The notes: a model not told the origin generated them from the sequence alone. A stretch of 64,000 nucleotides of DNA from Mycobacterium sp. 3519A (GCF_900240945.1 NZ_OESG01000013.1:1054001-1118000); one strand, 5' to 3'. Numbered from the stretch's first letter, positions 22,656 through 33,246 are shown. Made by a program: numbers and translations.

Positions 22656-23435
22656 ATGACAACGATTCCTACACAGCAACTCTCGACGTACCGGCGCAAG
22701 ACGGCACCGCTCGTTGGCGCTTCATTGTTTCTGGTGTGCGCCGCAGTACTGTCCGGATGCGGCAAGACCGTGTCGATAGGAGACGGCGCCCAGGCATCGA
22801 CATCCGCCGCGCCCACATCCGCGGCAGCTTCCGTCGATCCCGACGGTGCGGTGCAGGTCCTCGATGGAACCGCTGCGCAGAACGGCAAGTCCGGCAATGG
22901 CGGCACGGTGACAGGCAACGCCACCCAGCAGAATCCACCGGAGTGGGTACAGCTGTCGACGACAACGACACCCGGGCTTGCCGGTCCCAACGTGGTGAAC
23001 ATCAACGGTGCCACTTTGTATCGGTTCGACAAGGACACCAAGGGGTCCAACAAGTCGAACTGCAACGGGGACTGCGCGACCATGTGGCCACCGGTGACCA
23101 TAGAGGAAGGTGCCAATGTCTACCTCGACGGCGTTGATCGTAAGCAGGTGGGGGCGTTCCGGCGCCAGGACGGCGACATTCAGCTGACCGTCGGTGGGTG
23201 GGCGCTATACCGGTATTCGGGCGACTCCAACGCCGGCGATCTCAAGGGCCAGGGCGTGGGCGGCACGTGGTTCGCCGTCGGACCGAAGGGGCAGAAGGTG
23301 ATGGCGGCCTCGTCGATGTCGACGAAAGCATCCCAGCCGCAACAGTATCCACAGCAGCAGAAGCAGCCCCAGCAGTACCCGCAAAACCAAAAGGCAGCTC
23401 AAGGCTATCCGCAACAGCAATACCCGCATTACTGA
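22656..23435 (+). CDS. Lipoprotein with two Yx(FWY)xxD motifs and a QQYP-rich tail
   Basis: A 259-residue lipoprotein. The signal peptide has a lipobox, AAVLSGC, with the lipidated Cys. Two copies of the Y-x-F/W/Y-x-x-D motif follow, LYRFDKD and LYRYSGD, with NCNGDCATMWPPV between them, as in the COG4315 secreted-repeat lipoproteins. The C-terminus is low-complexity Gln/Pro/Tyr (QQYPQQQ repeats). I chose ATG 22656; earlier starts at 22617 or 22620 would lie inside the inverted repeat. It is the last gene of the island and diverges from the WXG100-like operon. Role unknown; a wall-side accessory of the secretion machine is possible. Confidence 0.75.
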   Translation: MTTIPTQQLSTYRRKTAPLVGASLFLVCAAVLSGCGKTVSIGDGAQASTSAAPTSAAASVDPDGAVQVLDGTAAQNGKSGNGGTVTGNATQQNPPEWVQLSTTTTPGLAGPNVVNINGATLYRFDKDTKGSNKSNCNGDCATMWPPVTIEEGANVYLDGVDRKQVGAFRRQDGDIQLTVGGWALYRYSGDSNAGDLKGQGVGGTWFAVGPKGQKVMAASSMSTKASQPQQYPQQQKQPQQYPQNQKAAQGYPQQQYPHY

Positions 23436-23454
23436 TGCCTGGTGGGGTCGGCGC

Positions 23455-23934
23455 TCACGAGTCGGCGAGTTCGGCGAGCGCCTGCCCTGACACTCGATAG
23501 GTGATCCACTCGTTCTGCGGCCGCCCGCCGACGGCGTCGTAGAGCGCGATCGCGTTGACGTTCCAGTCCAGCACCGCCCACGACAACCGGGTGTAGCCGT
23601 TGTCCACGCATTCCCTGGCCAGCGTCGACAGCAGCTTGCGGGCGAGTCCACGGCGGCGGAACTGCGGGCGCACGTAGAGGTCCTCGAGGTAGACGCCCGC
23701 GACGCCGTCCCAAGTGGAGAAGTTGAGGAACCACAGGGCGCCCGCCGCGGCTTGGCCGTCGACCTCGGCGATGTGACCGTAGACCGTCGGGCGATCGCCG
23801 AAAAGGGCTTCCGCCAACTGCTTTTCGGTGACGGTGCAGTCGGCGCTGGCGCGCTCGAACTCGGCCAGTTCGTGGATCATCGCGGTCAGTTCGGTCTCGT
23901 CGCCCGGCCGGACGCGCCGAATGGTCTCGCTCAT
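23455..23934 (-). CDS. GNAT family N-acetyltransferase (Rv3216-like)
   Basis: A 159-residue GNAT protein. The acetyl-CoA loop is seen as VYLEDLYVRPQFRRRGLARKLLSTLA (R/Q-x-x-G-x-A), followed by SWAVLDWNVNAIALYDAVGG, typical of the diamine/thialysine-type subgroup. Its ATG (23934) overlaps the entC stop (ATGA), so it is the last gene of a gpm2-entC-GNAT minus-strand operon. Substrate unknown. It marks the right edge of the secretion-like island. Confidence 0.9.
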   Translation of the reverse strand: MSETIRRVRPGDETELTAMIHELAEFERASADCTVTEKQLAEALFGDRPTVYGHIAEVDGQAAAGALWFLNFSTWDGVAGVYLEDLYVRPQFRRRGLARKLLSTLARECVDNGYTRLSWAVLDWNVNAIALYDAVGGRPQNEWITYRVSGQALAELADS

Positions 23935-25028
23935 GGCTGCACTCCCAGCGCCGACAGGATCGTGTTGAATTTCGTTGTGGTTTCCGCGACTTCGTCATCG
24001 GGGTCGGACTCGACGACGATCCCACCGCCGGAGTGCGCGTCGGCGGTGCGGCGGTCGGCGGACAGCTGCGCGCCCCGGATCGACACCACCCATCGGCCGT
24101 CGCCGCGCTGATCGCACCAACCCACCGCACCGGCGTAGAAGCCGCGGTCGCCTTCCAGTTCGTTGATCAGTTCGGCCGCGGCGCTCGCAGGCACGCCGCC
24201 GACCGCGGGTGTCGGGTGCAGCGCAATCGCCAAATCCAACGCGGTAGTTGACTTTTCGCGCAAGGTGCCGGTGATCGGGGTGTACAGGTGCCACACCGCC
24301 GCGGTCTTGCTCAGCTGCGGTTCCGGTGCGATCTGCAGATCGACGCACAACGGGTCCAGTGCCTCACGCATCGCCTCCACCACCAACCGGTGCTCGTGGC
24401 GGTCCTTGGCCGACGCGGCCAGGGCCGCGCCGCTGGCGTCGTCGGCGACCGGGTCGGCGAGCCGTGGCGCCGACCCGGCGAACGGGCGGCAGCTGACCTG
24501 GTCGCCGCGCCTGGCCACCAGCAACTCGGGGCTGGCGCCCACCAGGGCGGCACCGGAGTAGCCGCCGCCCGCGGCGGTCAGGTCGACGAGGTAGGCGTTG
24601 GCGGTCGGATCGTTGGCCACCAGCCGCGACACGATCGTGCGGGCGTCGAGCGGTCCCTCGGCGACCAACCGCAGCGCCCTGGCCAGCACCACCTTGTGCA
24701 GGCCGCTGCCGGGGTCCTGCAACCGGCGCAACGCGGCGCCGATGCGGGCCCGGTGCTCCTCGGGATCGGGCATGGTCTGGGCGATCCGCGTCGTCGGCAA
24801 CTCGCGCACCGGCCAGTCCGGCAGCGTGTCGGAGAACTGCACCGTCTGCGGACGGATCAGCGCTGCGGGCTTCGTGACGTCAAAGGGCAACGCGCCCAAG
24901 ATGATCGGCGCACTGTGTGATGCAAGGGCGGCGCGGGCGTCACCGAGTCGGGGGAAGGCGGTGTGCACGCCCTCGGCGACCACCACGCCGGTGCGCCCGG
25001 CGAGCACGAAGGCCGGTTCGCGGGTCAC
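23931..25028 (-). CDS. entC: Isochorismate synthase
   Basis: A 365-residue chorismate-binding enzyme of the MST family that converts chorismate to isochorismate, for menaquinone or salicylate-type products. Characteristic stretches: LVGASPELLVARRGDQVSCRPFAGSAPR, KDRHEHRLVVEAMREAL, LHPTPAVGGVPASAA and GDRGFYAGAVGWCD. The start is GTG 25028, overlapping the stop of the upstream phosphatase gene (GTGA), rather than the longer open frame. It matches Rv3215 by position. Confidence 0.92.
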   Translation of the reverse strand: MTREPAFVLAGRTGVVVAEGVHTAFPRLGDARAALASHSAPIILGALPFDVTKPAALIRPQTVQFSDTLPDWPVRELPTTRIAQTMPDPEEHRARIGAALRRLQDPGSGLHKVVLARALRLVAEGPLDARTIVSRLVANDPTANAYLVDLTAAGGGYSGAALVGASPELLVARRGDQVSCRPFAGSAPRLADPVADDASGAALAASAKDRHEHRLVVEAMREALDPLCVDLQIAPEPQLSKTAAVWHLYTPITGTLREKSTTALDLAIALHPTPAVGGVPASAAAELINELEGDRGFYAGAVGWCDQRGDGRWVVSIRGAQLSADRRTADAHSGGGIVVESDPDDEVAETTTKFNTILSALGVQP

Positions 25029-25636
25029 GTCGGAAGGCACGGGTGGCGGTGACCCGTGAGGCCCAACGCGCTGATCTGGCGCTCGCCGTGCTCGAAGCCG
25101 CACACCGCGATGGATGCGGCCACCATCGCGAACCTGATGCCTTCGGAGATGTCGAGTTCGACCCAGCGGGTCACCACAGCGCGGGAGAAGTGCCCATGCC
25201 CGACGAACAGCACGTCGCGCGACTCCATCTGCTTCAACGCGTAGCCGATCGCCTCATCGGCCCGGTCGCTCACCTGCTGCAGGCTTTCTCCGCCAGGGCA
25301 GCCGTGCGTCCACACCAGCCAGTCGGGCACCTGTTCGCGGATCTGCTGGGTGGTCAGCCCTTCGTAGTCGCCGTAATCCCACTCGGCCAGCAGGGGAGAC
25401 ACCTCGTCGACTTTCAAGCCGGCCAGTTCGGCGGTGTCGCGGGCGCGCTGCCGCGGGCTGGACACCACCAGCGGGTTGTGCAGAGTAAGAACCGAGAGCG
25501 CGTCGGCGGCCAGCTTGGCCTGCTCACGTCCGGTTTCGGTTAGTTCGAGTTCGGTCCGGCTGGTGTGCTGGCCGGACTTCGACCACTCGGTTTCGCCGTG
25601 ACGGAGCAGAAACAGCCGGTGCTGCAGAAGGCTCAC
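25025..25636 (-). CDS. Histidine phosphatase family protein (Gpm2-like acid phosphatase)
   Basis: A 203-residue histidine phosphatase. The phosphorylated His lies in FLLRHGETEW, and the second catalytic His in FVGHGHFSRAVVTRW. The Arg/Glu motifs SPRQRARDTAEL and LLAEWDYGDYEGLT are also present. GTG 25636 gives the same length as Rv3214. That protein was named gpm2 but, as I recall, acts as an acid phosphatase rather than a mutase. It heads the operon with entC and GNAT and diverges from the ParA-like gene. Confidence 0.9.
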   Translation of the reverse strand: MSLLQHRLFLLRHGETEWSKSGQHTSRTELELTETGREQAKLAADALSVLTLHNPLVVSSPRQRARDTAELAGLKVDEVSPLLAEWDYGDYEGLTTQQIREQVPDWLVWTHGCPGGESLQQVSDRADEAIGYALKQMESRDVLFVGHGHFSRAVVTRWVELDISEGIRFAMVAASIAVCGFEHGERQISALGLTGHRHPCLPT

Positions 25637-25686
25637 GCAGAAAGATTGTGCCGCACGACGGCTGCCGAGTGGGTACCCGTGCAACG

Positions 25687-26490
25687 ATGAACACCGTGAC
25701 GCGGGTACTTGCGGTCGCCAATCAAAAGGGTGGGGTCGCCAAAACGACGACGGTGGCGTCGCTGGGCGCAGCGATGGTGGAGAAGGGCAAACAGGTCCTG
25801 CTGGTGGACCTGGATCCCCAGGGGTGTCTGACGTTTTCGCTGGGCCAGGATCCCGACAAGCTGGCCGTGTCGGTCCACGAGGTGCTGTTGGGTGAGGTCG
25901 AACCCGACGCGGCGCTGGTCGACACGTCGGAAGGGATGACGCTGCTGCCTGCCAACATCGACCTGGCGGGCGCCGAGGCGATGCTGCTGATGCGAGCGGG
26001 CCGCGAGTACGCGCTCAAGCGGGCGCTGGCCAAGATCGGCGACCGCTACGACGTGGTGATCATCGACTGCCCACCGTCGCTGGGCGTGCTGACCCTCAAC
26101 GGGTTGACCGCCGCCGACGACGTGATCGTGCCGCTGCAGTGCGAAACGCTGGCGCATCGCGGTGTCGGTCAGTTCCTGCGCACGATCACCGATGTACAGC
26201 AGATCACCAACTCCGACCTCAAGCTGTTGGGCGCGCTGCCGACGCTTTACGACTCGCGCACCACCCACAGCCGCGATGTGCTGCTCGACGTCGCCGACCG
26301 CTACGAGCTTCCGGTGTTGGCGCCGCCGATCCCGCGCACAGTGCGCTTCGCCGAAGCCAGCGCGTCGGGGTGCTCGGTGTTGGCGGGGCGCAAGAACAAG
26401 GGCGCACACGCCTACCGCGAGTTCGCCTCGGCGCTGCTGAAGCACTGGAAGAACGGCAAGGCGCTGGCCACGTTCACCCCGGAGCTCTGA
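25687..26490 (+). CDS. ParA-like chromosome-partitioning ATPase (Rv3213c-like)
   Basis: A 267-residue deviant-Walker ATPase. Walker A' is NQKGGVAKTTT, followed by VLLVDLDPQGCLTFSLG and Walker B VVIIDCPPSLG. From memory it is nearly identical to Rv3213c, a Soj/ParA-like protein separate from the main chromosomal parA. No parB or parS is nearby, so it is an orphan in this context. Start ATG 25687. It ends just before a hairpin repeat and the IS481-type element. Confidence 0.9.
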   Translation: MNTVTRVLAVANQKGGVAKTTTVASLGAAMVEKGKQVLLVDLDPQGCLTFSLGQDPDKLAVSVHEVLLGEVEPDAALVDTSEGMTLLPANIDLAGAEAMLLMRAGREYALKRALAKIGDRYDVVIIDCPPSLGVLTLNGLTAADDVIVPLQCETLAHRGVGQFLRTITDVQQITNSDLKLLGALPTLYDSRTTHSRDVLLDVADRYELPVLAPPIPRTVRFAEASASGCSVLAGRKNKGAHAYREFASALLKHWKNGKALATFTPEL

Positions 26491-26499
26491 GCGGGCCGT

Positions 26500-26556
26500 C
26501 GAGTGGCAAGTTGTGTCACGCTGCCTAGCGAGAAGCGTGCATCAGCTGGCCACTCG
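26500..26556 (+). repeat. 57-bp intergenic hairpin repeat, copy C (diverged)
   Basis: The element starts CGAGTGGCAAGTTGTGTC and ends GCTGGCCACTCG, with inner arms CACGCT and AGCGTG. The layout, TTGTGTCACGC core and length match copy A at 7543, but the outer arms have covaried from GTGTGG/CCACGT to GTGGC/GCCAC. It lies ten bases after the parA-like stop, between convergent genes, and 22 bases from the insertion sequence. Confidence 0.55.
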
Positions 26557-26571
26557 GCATGGCGGGCGTTG

Positions 26572-26577
26572 ACTAAC
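26572..26577. repeat. Target-site duplication of the insertion sequence, left copy (ACTAAC)
   Basis: ACTAAC directly flanks the left terminal inverted repeat and is repeated at 27671-27676. On the minus strand it supplies the TAG that ends the transposase. Confidence 0.85.
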
Positions 26578-27565
26578 TGTACTGACCTGAGAGGTTAGGT
26601 ACACGGCTGGCTGGTGGTTGACCCCCGAGTGCTGTGTGGCCGCGGTGGTGATTGTAGTTGTGCAGCCACCGTGGGTACTCCTGGCAGCGCTGTTCGTCGC
26701 TGGTGTACAACCGGGCGTAGGCCCACTCATCGGCGAGGGTCCGGTGGAATCGCTCCACCTTCCCGTTGGTCTGCGGCCGATACGGCCGTGTGCGGCGATG
26801 CTCGATGTCGTCGCCCAGCGCCTTGCGGAAGGCGTGTGACCGGTAGCAGGATCCGTTGTCGGTCAACACCTTTTGAACAATGATTCCTTGCTCGATGAAC
26901 CATGCGTTGGCGCGTCCCCAGAACTCGGACGCGGTCTCCTTGCGTTCGTCGGCCAGCATCTCGGAGTAGGCCAGCCGCGAATGCGCGTCCAGAGCCGTGT
27001 GCAGGAAGTGGTAGCCCCGCACCGGATTGCGGTACTTACTGCGCCGTCCCGAACTCTTATCGGCTTGCGTGTTGTGCTTACCTGCCTGCCGGCCCAGCAT
27101 GCGCCAACCGCCGCCGGCGGGGATCTTGCCCAGCTTCTTGACATCGACGTGCACGAGATCACCACATGCGGCCGATTCCATGCGCCGCACCACGCGCCCG
27201 GTCGCGCGGTCGAGCCAACGCAGTTTGGCAATGCCGTAACGGCGCAGCACGTTGTGCACCGTGGAGACGTTCAACCGCAGCAGGTAGGCGATCCGGGCCG
27301 GCCCCCACCGTCGGGTGACACGCACCCCGATGACGCGCCGCTCTGTCCGTACCGGCGTGCGATTGGGGCTGTGATGCGGCCGTGAGCTGCGGTCGGCCAT
27401 CCCGGCCTCGCCCAGCTCGAGATAGCGATCCACCCACCGACAGACGGTGGTCACCGACACCTGGAAGCGTTCAGCCGCGCGACGACGCGACCACCCGTCA
27501 TCGACGACGCATTGAGCCAGCCGCAGACGACCGGTTTCGGACAGAGGGGCATTACGGTGAACCAC
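26573..27565 (-). CDS. IS481-family transposase
   Basis: A full-length 330-residue transposase. A helix-turn-helix lies near residues 25-50 (SRRRAAERFQVSVTTVCRWVDRYL). The DDE triad is Asp141 (VHVDVKKL), Asp236 (VLTDNGSC) and Glu271 (NGKVERFHRTL), with 34 residues between the last two, as expected for this family. PYRPQTNGKVERFH and the NYNHHRGHTALGG end are typical of IS481. No frameshift or stop is present, so the element may be active. The reading frame runs through the inverted repeat and stops only at TAG in the target duplication; the last codon also uses two flanking bases. Confidence 0.92.
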   Translation of the reverse strand: MVHRNAPLSETGRLRLAQCVVDDGWSRRRAAERFQVSVTTVCRWVDRYLELGEAGMADRSSRPHHSPNRTPVRTERRVIGVRVTRRWGPARIAYLLRLNVSTVHNVLRRYGIAKLRWLDRATGRVVRRMESAACGDLVHVDVKKLGKIPAGGGWRMLGRQAGKHNTQADKSSGRRSKYRNPVRGYHFLHTALDAHSRLAYSEMLADERKETASEFWGRANAWFIEQGIIVQKVLTDNGSCYRSHAFRKALGDDIEHRRTRPYRPQTNGKVERFHRTLADEWAYARLYTSDEQRCQEYPRWLHNYNHHRGHTALGGQPPASRVPNLSGQYS

Positions 27566-27670
27566 GAAGACCTCCGAGATCGGTGAGCGTTCCTAGACAG
27601 CTCGCACTCCACTCGGAGGTCTTCGTCTTGTCACCTCACCACGCCGTCACCAACGTCCGTGGTCAGTACA
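26578..27670 (-). mobile_element. IS481-type insertion sequence, intact, 1093 bp
   Basis: Terminal inverted repeats start TGTACTGACC at both ends (26578-26587, and the complement at 27661-27670), then diverge (left TGAGAGGTTAGG, right complement ACGGACGTTGG). Six-base direct repeats ACTAAC flank them exactly. One intact transposase gene fills the element on the minus strand. It sits between convergent genes, the ParA-like gene and the Rv3212-like gene, and disrupts neither. Confidence 0.9.
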
Positions 27671-27676
27671 ACTAAC
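27671..27676. repeat. Target-site duplication of the insertion sequence, right copy (ACTAAC)
   Basis: This second copy of ACTAAC contains the stop codon (TAG at 27674-27672 on the minus strand) of the Rv3212-like gene. The host reading frame was therefore kept intact by the duplication. Confidence 0.85.
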
Positions 27677-28883
27677 CCAGCGCGACGAGTTGATCGCCGC
27701 GCTGCTCGATGATCATCGAACCGGCGACCGCAGGCACCACCGGCGCCGTACCTGGCGGCCTGCCCACCGGGATGTGTTCGATGCCCGCGCCCGTTGCCGG
27801 GTCGAAGACGTCATAGCCGCCGGTGACGGGCACCAGCAACTTGCCCGCCATCATGGTCGCGGGCCCGAGCGGCTTGTTGGCGCCCGCCGAGCTGACGCTG
27901 TAGCGATAGCGAAGTCCGTTGGCGGAGAACACCATTACGGTGTCGCCCGTCCACCACGTGATCAGGTCGCCCGCCCGCGACATCACCGCGTCGGGCGACG
28001 GCGGCGTCGGCACCAGGGTGCTCGCGACGGTGGCGCCGGTCTCGTCGACGATGTTCACCGTCGGCTTCGGGACCGGGACGTAGACCGCTGTGGTGGTGTC
28101 CGACACCGCGACGACGCGAGCACCGGAGTTGTCGGCCACCCCTGGCTGCGGAACGTATTTCAAATCCGGCGTGTCCTCTTCGTCGGAGGGCCGCAGCAGC
28201 GTCAGCCGCAGGTCGGCCTGCTTCGGGCAGGCCTCCAGCACCGACACCGCCGTCGAACTCGACTGCGCATCCACCAGTCGGCACAGCGGGTACGTCGGCA
28301 CGCTGGGCTTGATCCGCGCGTCGAGCTGGCCGTAGGACAGCATCCGCACCATGTCCGAGCGCCACAATTCCAGTCGGCTGTCCCCGGCAGAAAGCACGAC
28401 GGTGCCGTCGGACGACAACCGCACCCGGGGATCGGCGTAGGCGCTGCGACTGGGCCCGCGCTCGCCGGTCTTGGCGTCGATCGTGCTGACCTGTCCGCAG
28501 CCGCGGACATCCGGATACACCGCGACGGCGTAGTTGTAAACGTAAGTGACACCGCACAATTCGAGGTCGCGAGCGTAGCTCCACCGCGTCTGTCCGGTGG
28601 CCGGATCCCGGCCGTCGACCTCGCGGCCGTCACCGGTGACGACATTGCCGCCGACCACCAACGGCATGGTGGTCTTCGGGCTCGCCGCCGTCCAGAGCTG
28701 ACGCAACGTCTTCGGCACCGCTTTGGCGGTGGGCAGCACCGGCGCCGGCGTGGCGGCGGGCTTGCTGAGGGTGGCCCTGGCGTCGCTGGTCCACCAGATC
28801 AGGGCCGCGACGATGACGACCGCTGCCGCGATCGCCGCGGCCGCCACCATGTCGCCCCTGGTGCGGCGTTCGGGTTTGACCAT
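27672..28883 (-). CDS. Membrane-anchored extracytoplasmic protein, possible beta-propeller (Rv3212-like)
   Basis: A 403-residue protein. A short cytoplasmic end (MVKPERRTRGD) is followed by one membrane helix (MVAAAAIAAAVVIVAALIWW) and a large outer domain. The outer domain has PQQ-propeller-like repeats, such as VTGDGREVDGRDPATGQTRWSYARDLELCGV, VSTIDAKTGERGPSRSAYAD and TGGYDVFDPATGAGIEHIPVG. The start ATG 28883 lies 23 bases after the rhlE stop, so the two are co-transcribed as in M. tuberculosis. Function is unknown. Its stop codon lies in the target duplication of the neighbouring insertion sequence. Confidence 0.8.
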   Translation of the reverse strand: MVKPERRTRGDMVAAAAIAAAVVIVAALIWWTSDARATLSKPAATPAPVLPTAKAVPKTLRQLWTAASPKTTMPLVVGGNVVTGDGREVDGRDPATGQTRWSYARDLELCGVTYVYNYAVAVYPDVRGCGQVSTIDAKTGERGPSRSAYADPRVRLSSDGTVVLSAGDSRLELWRSDMVRMLSYGQLDARIKPSVPTYPLCRLVDAQSSSTAVSVLEACPKQADLRLTLLRPSDEEDTPDLKYVPQPGVADNSGARVVAVSDTTTAVYVPVPKPTVNIVDETGATVASTLVPTPPSPDAVMSRAGDLITWWTGDTVMVFSANGLRYRYSVSSAGANKPLGPATMMAGKLLVPVTGGYDVFDPATGAGIEHIPVGRPPGTAPVVPAVAGSMIIEQRGDQLVALG

Positions 28884-28905
28884 CTCCGTCGGAGGTGACC
28901 CTTGG

Positions 28906-30357
<1,452 letters not shown>

Positions 30358-30578
30358 GCTTGGGGTAGGTAGCCTTTCTGGGTCGAACCTCGTATGACCT
30401 CGCGGATTCCACACGCGCGCACGAGTTCGACGGAGCTACGGCCGAGGGCCCTGCGTTGAGGTCGCGGGCCGACTGCGTGCACGCACATTTCTTCGGTAGC
30501 GGCTGTCTCGAAATGCCACTGCCGGTACCCATGGTACCTGGTCGGGTTTGCCCGGCGGTTCACGCGGCGGTCGGCGTC

Positions 30579-30584
30579 TAGAGT
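30579..30584 (+). promoter_or_regulatory. -10 box of a leaderless promoter for the ferritin-like protein gene
   Basis: TAGAGT, the same hexamer as at 1055, ends six bases before the ATG at 30591 with no ribosome site between. This points to a leaderless message. The 230-base divergent region with rhlE holds no ORF; a GGTACC-CAT-GGTACC palindrome at 30524 is the only other notable pattern. Confidence 0.5.
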
Positions 30585-30590
30585 TGGGCC

Positions 30591-31283
30591 ATGACTTCGA
30601 CGCCTCACGCCACTTCTCCCGAACAGAGCACCTCGGGCGTGTCGGCCAACCATCCCGGCGTCAACGAACTCTTCGCACTGTTGGCATACGGCGAGGTCGC
30701 GGCGTTTTACCGGCTCACCGACGAGGCGCGGATGGCGCCCAACCTCCGCGGCCGGATCAACATGGCGAGCATGGCCGCCGCCGAGATGAACCACTACGAA
30801 GTGCTTCGGGATGCGTTGGAGCGCAGGGGCGTCGACGTGGTGCCCGCGATGACGAAGTACGCGTCCGCACTGGAGAACTATCACCGGCTCACCACGCCGA
30901 GCACCTGGCTCGAGGCGCTGGTGAAGACGTATGTCGGCGACGCGCTCGCCGCCGATTTCTACCTCGAGATCGCCGACGCGCTGCCCGACGAGGTCGCCGA
31001 CGTGGTCCGCGCGGTGCTGTCGGAGACCGGGCACTCGCAGTTCGTCGTGGCCGAGGTGCAGGCTGCTGTGACGGCGAGCGAGAAGCAACGCCACCGGCTG
31101 GCACTGTGGTCGCGCCGACTGCTCGGCGAGGCCATCACGCAGGCCCAGTACGTGATGGCCGACCACGACGAACTCGTCGACCTGGTGATGGCCAGCGGCG
31201 AGGGGCTGTCGCAGATGACCGAGTTCTTCGACCGGCTGCAGCAGACGCACAGCACGCGCATGCGCGAACTCGGCCTGGCCTGA
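30591..31283 (+). CDS. Ferritin-like-fold protein (tRNA-hydroxylase-like, Rv3210c equivalent)
   Basis: A 230-residue, mostly helical protein. Candidate di-iron ligand helices are seen as LLAYGEVAAFYRLTDEARMAP, MAAAEMNHYEVLRDALERRG, YVGDALAADFYLEIAD and LSETGHSQFVVAEV, the E...ExxH pattern repeated. It belongs to the ferritin-like group that includes MiaE-type tRNA hydroxylases, but the actinobacterial members have no proven substrate. ATG 30591 follows a leaderless-type -10. It converges on the MmpS-like gene. Confidence 0.82.
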   Translation: MTSTPHATSPEQSTSGVSANHPGVNELFALLAYGEVAAFYRLTDEARMAPNLRGRINMASMAAAEMNHYEVLRDALERRGVDVVPAMTKYASALENYHRLTTPSTWLEALVKTYVGDALAADFYLEIADALPDEVADVVRAVLSETGHSQFVVAEVQAAVTASEKQRHRLALWSRRLLGEAITQAQYVMADHDELVDLVMASGEGLSQMTEFFDRLQQTHSTRMRELGLA

Positions 31284-31286
31284 GCG

Positions 31287-32024
31287 CTACTTCGTGCAGT
31301 TCGCGATCATCGTGTTGTTGTTCTGCACGGCGACCAGCGTGCCCGCCGCATCGGTGATGCTGCAGTTCAGCTGACCCGTCACGCTCGTCGCGGTGACCGA
31401 ACCCAGCGTCACACCGGGATCCAGCGTCACGGTCTTCGCCCACGGCAGCGCCACGTTCACGTCGGTCTGCAGTGCACCCTGCGAATCGGTGTAGATGACC
31501 GTCACCAGGTCGAGCAGGCTGCGTTGACCGGTGACCCGGTAGGTGATGGTGTTCGGCGCCGCAGTGGGCGCGGGAGCCGCCTGGGCGGGTGTGTCGGTCG
31601 GCGTGGCGACGGCCGTGGGCGTCGGGGTCACCGTGGTCACGGTCTCCGGCGGCAGCGTGGCAGCGGGCGGCGGCGCCGCTGACGTGGTGACCGGCGGCGC
31701 CGACGTGGTGGCGGCCGGTTGGCTGGTGGTCACGGGCGGAGCGACCGTGGTCGACACCGAGCCGCTGTCCCCGCCGCCCAGGATGACCACCGTGCAGATC
31801 ACCGCGACGAGCAGGATCGCGCCTGCGACGGCGGCGATCCAGATCCACCGCCGATCGATGGGCTCGTAGTACTCCTCGATGTCGTCGTAGTCGTCGAGGC
31901 CCTCGTAGTCGTCGTAGCGATCACGGTCGAGATCGACCGTTTCGCCGCCGTCGTCCCACTGACTCGGTATCCGTTCGGTCGGAGTCAGGGAATACGGCGA
32001 ATATGCGGTATATGGCCTGTTCAT
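31287..32024 (-). CDS. MmpS-like membrane protein with Thr/Pro-rich linker (Rv3209-like)
   Basis: A 245-residue protein. The N-terminal 60 residues are acidic and Tyr-rich (DYDDIEEYYEP), followed by one membrane helix (WIWIAAVAGAILLVAVICTVVIL). A long Thr/Ala/Pro linker then leads to a C-terminal beta domain of about 85 residues (ITYRVTGQRSLLDLVTVIY, VALPWAKTVTL, LNCSITDAAGTLVAV). The C-terminal domain fits the MmpS family, accessories of MmpL lipid transporters, but no mmpL is adjacent. ATG 32024 has GGGGAC upstream; an earlier ATG at 32051 is possible. Confidence 0.78.
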   Translation of the reverse strand: MNRPYTAYSPYSLTPTERIPSQWDDGGETVDLDRDRYDDYEGLDDYDDIEEYYEPIDRRWIWIAAVAGAILLVAVICTVVILGGGDSGSVSTTVAPPVTTSQPAATTSAPPVTTSAAPPPAATLPPETVTTVTPTPTAVATPTDTPAQAAPAPTAAPNTITYRVTGQRSLLDLVTVIYTDSQGALQTDVNVALPWAKTVTLDPGVTLGSVTATSVTGQLNCSITDAAGTLVAVQNNNTMIANCTK

Positions 32025-32234
32025 GCAGCTGTCCCCGGTCGTTTCGTCCAATGCCGGGCCTGATGCTATCGAGACTGGTGTGACGAATGAGGTTGACCCG
32101 CTGGCCCTTTGGTCACGGTCCGGACTCGGTTCGGTCGCGGTCGTTTCGCTACTCGCGAAGGGGCACGCGCGGCGTCGGCCCGCAGTCGTCCACTAGCCTT
32201 CTTGGCGAGGAACACACGAACGGAAAGGGTCAGC

Positions 32235-33246
<1,012 letters not shown>

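Noticed and set aside
23331..23433. QQYPQQQ repeats as a CRISPR or tandem-repeat array
   Set aside because: The repeats are short, irregular and in frame; they encode a low-complexity protein tail. No CRISPR array was found anywhere in the window.
13268..23435. Assignment of the island to ESX-1 to ESX-5
   Set aside because: No EccB, EccD, EccE, mycosin, PE or PPE gene is present, and the motor is a single FHA-bearing chain.
24917..25543. Plus-strand ORF of 208 codons opposite entC and the phosphatase gene
   Set aside because: It is an antisense shadow; both minus-strand genes have clear family motifs and overlapping start/stop codons.
26572..27676. Disruption of a host gene by the insertion sequence
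   Set aside because: Removing one target copy rebuilds an intergenic region between convergent genes; both reading frames are complete.
30524..30538. GGTACC-CAT-GGTACC palindrome in the rhlE upstream region
   Set aside because: Two adjacent six-base palindromes automatically form a dyad; without a second copy or a matching regulator it is not convincing as an operator.
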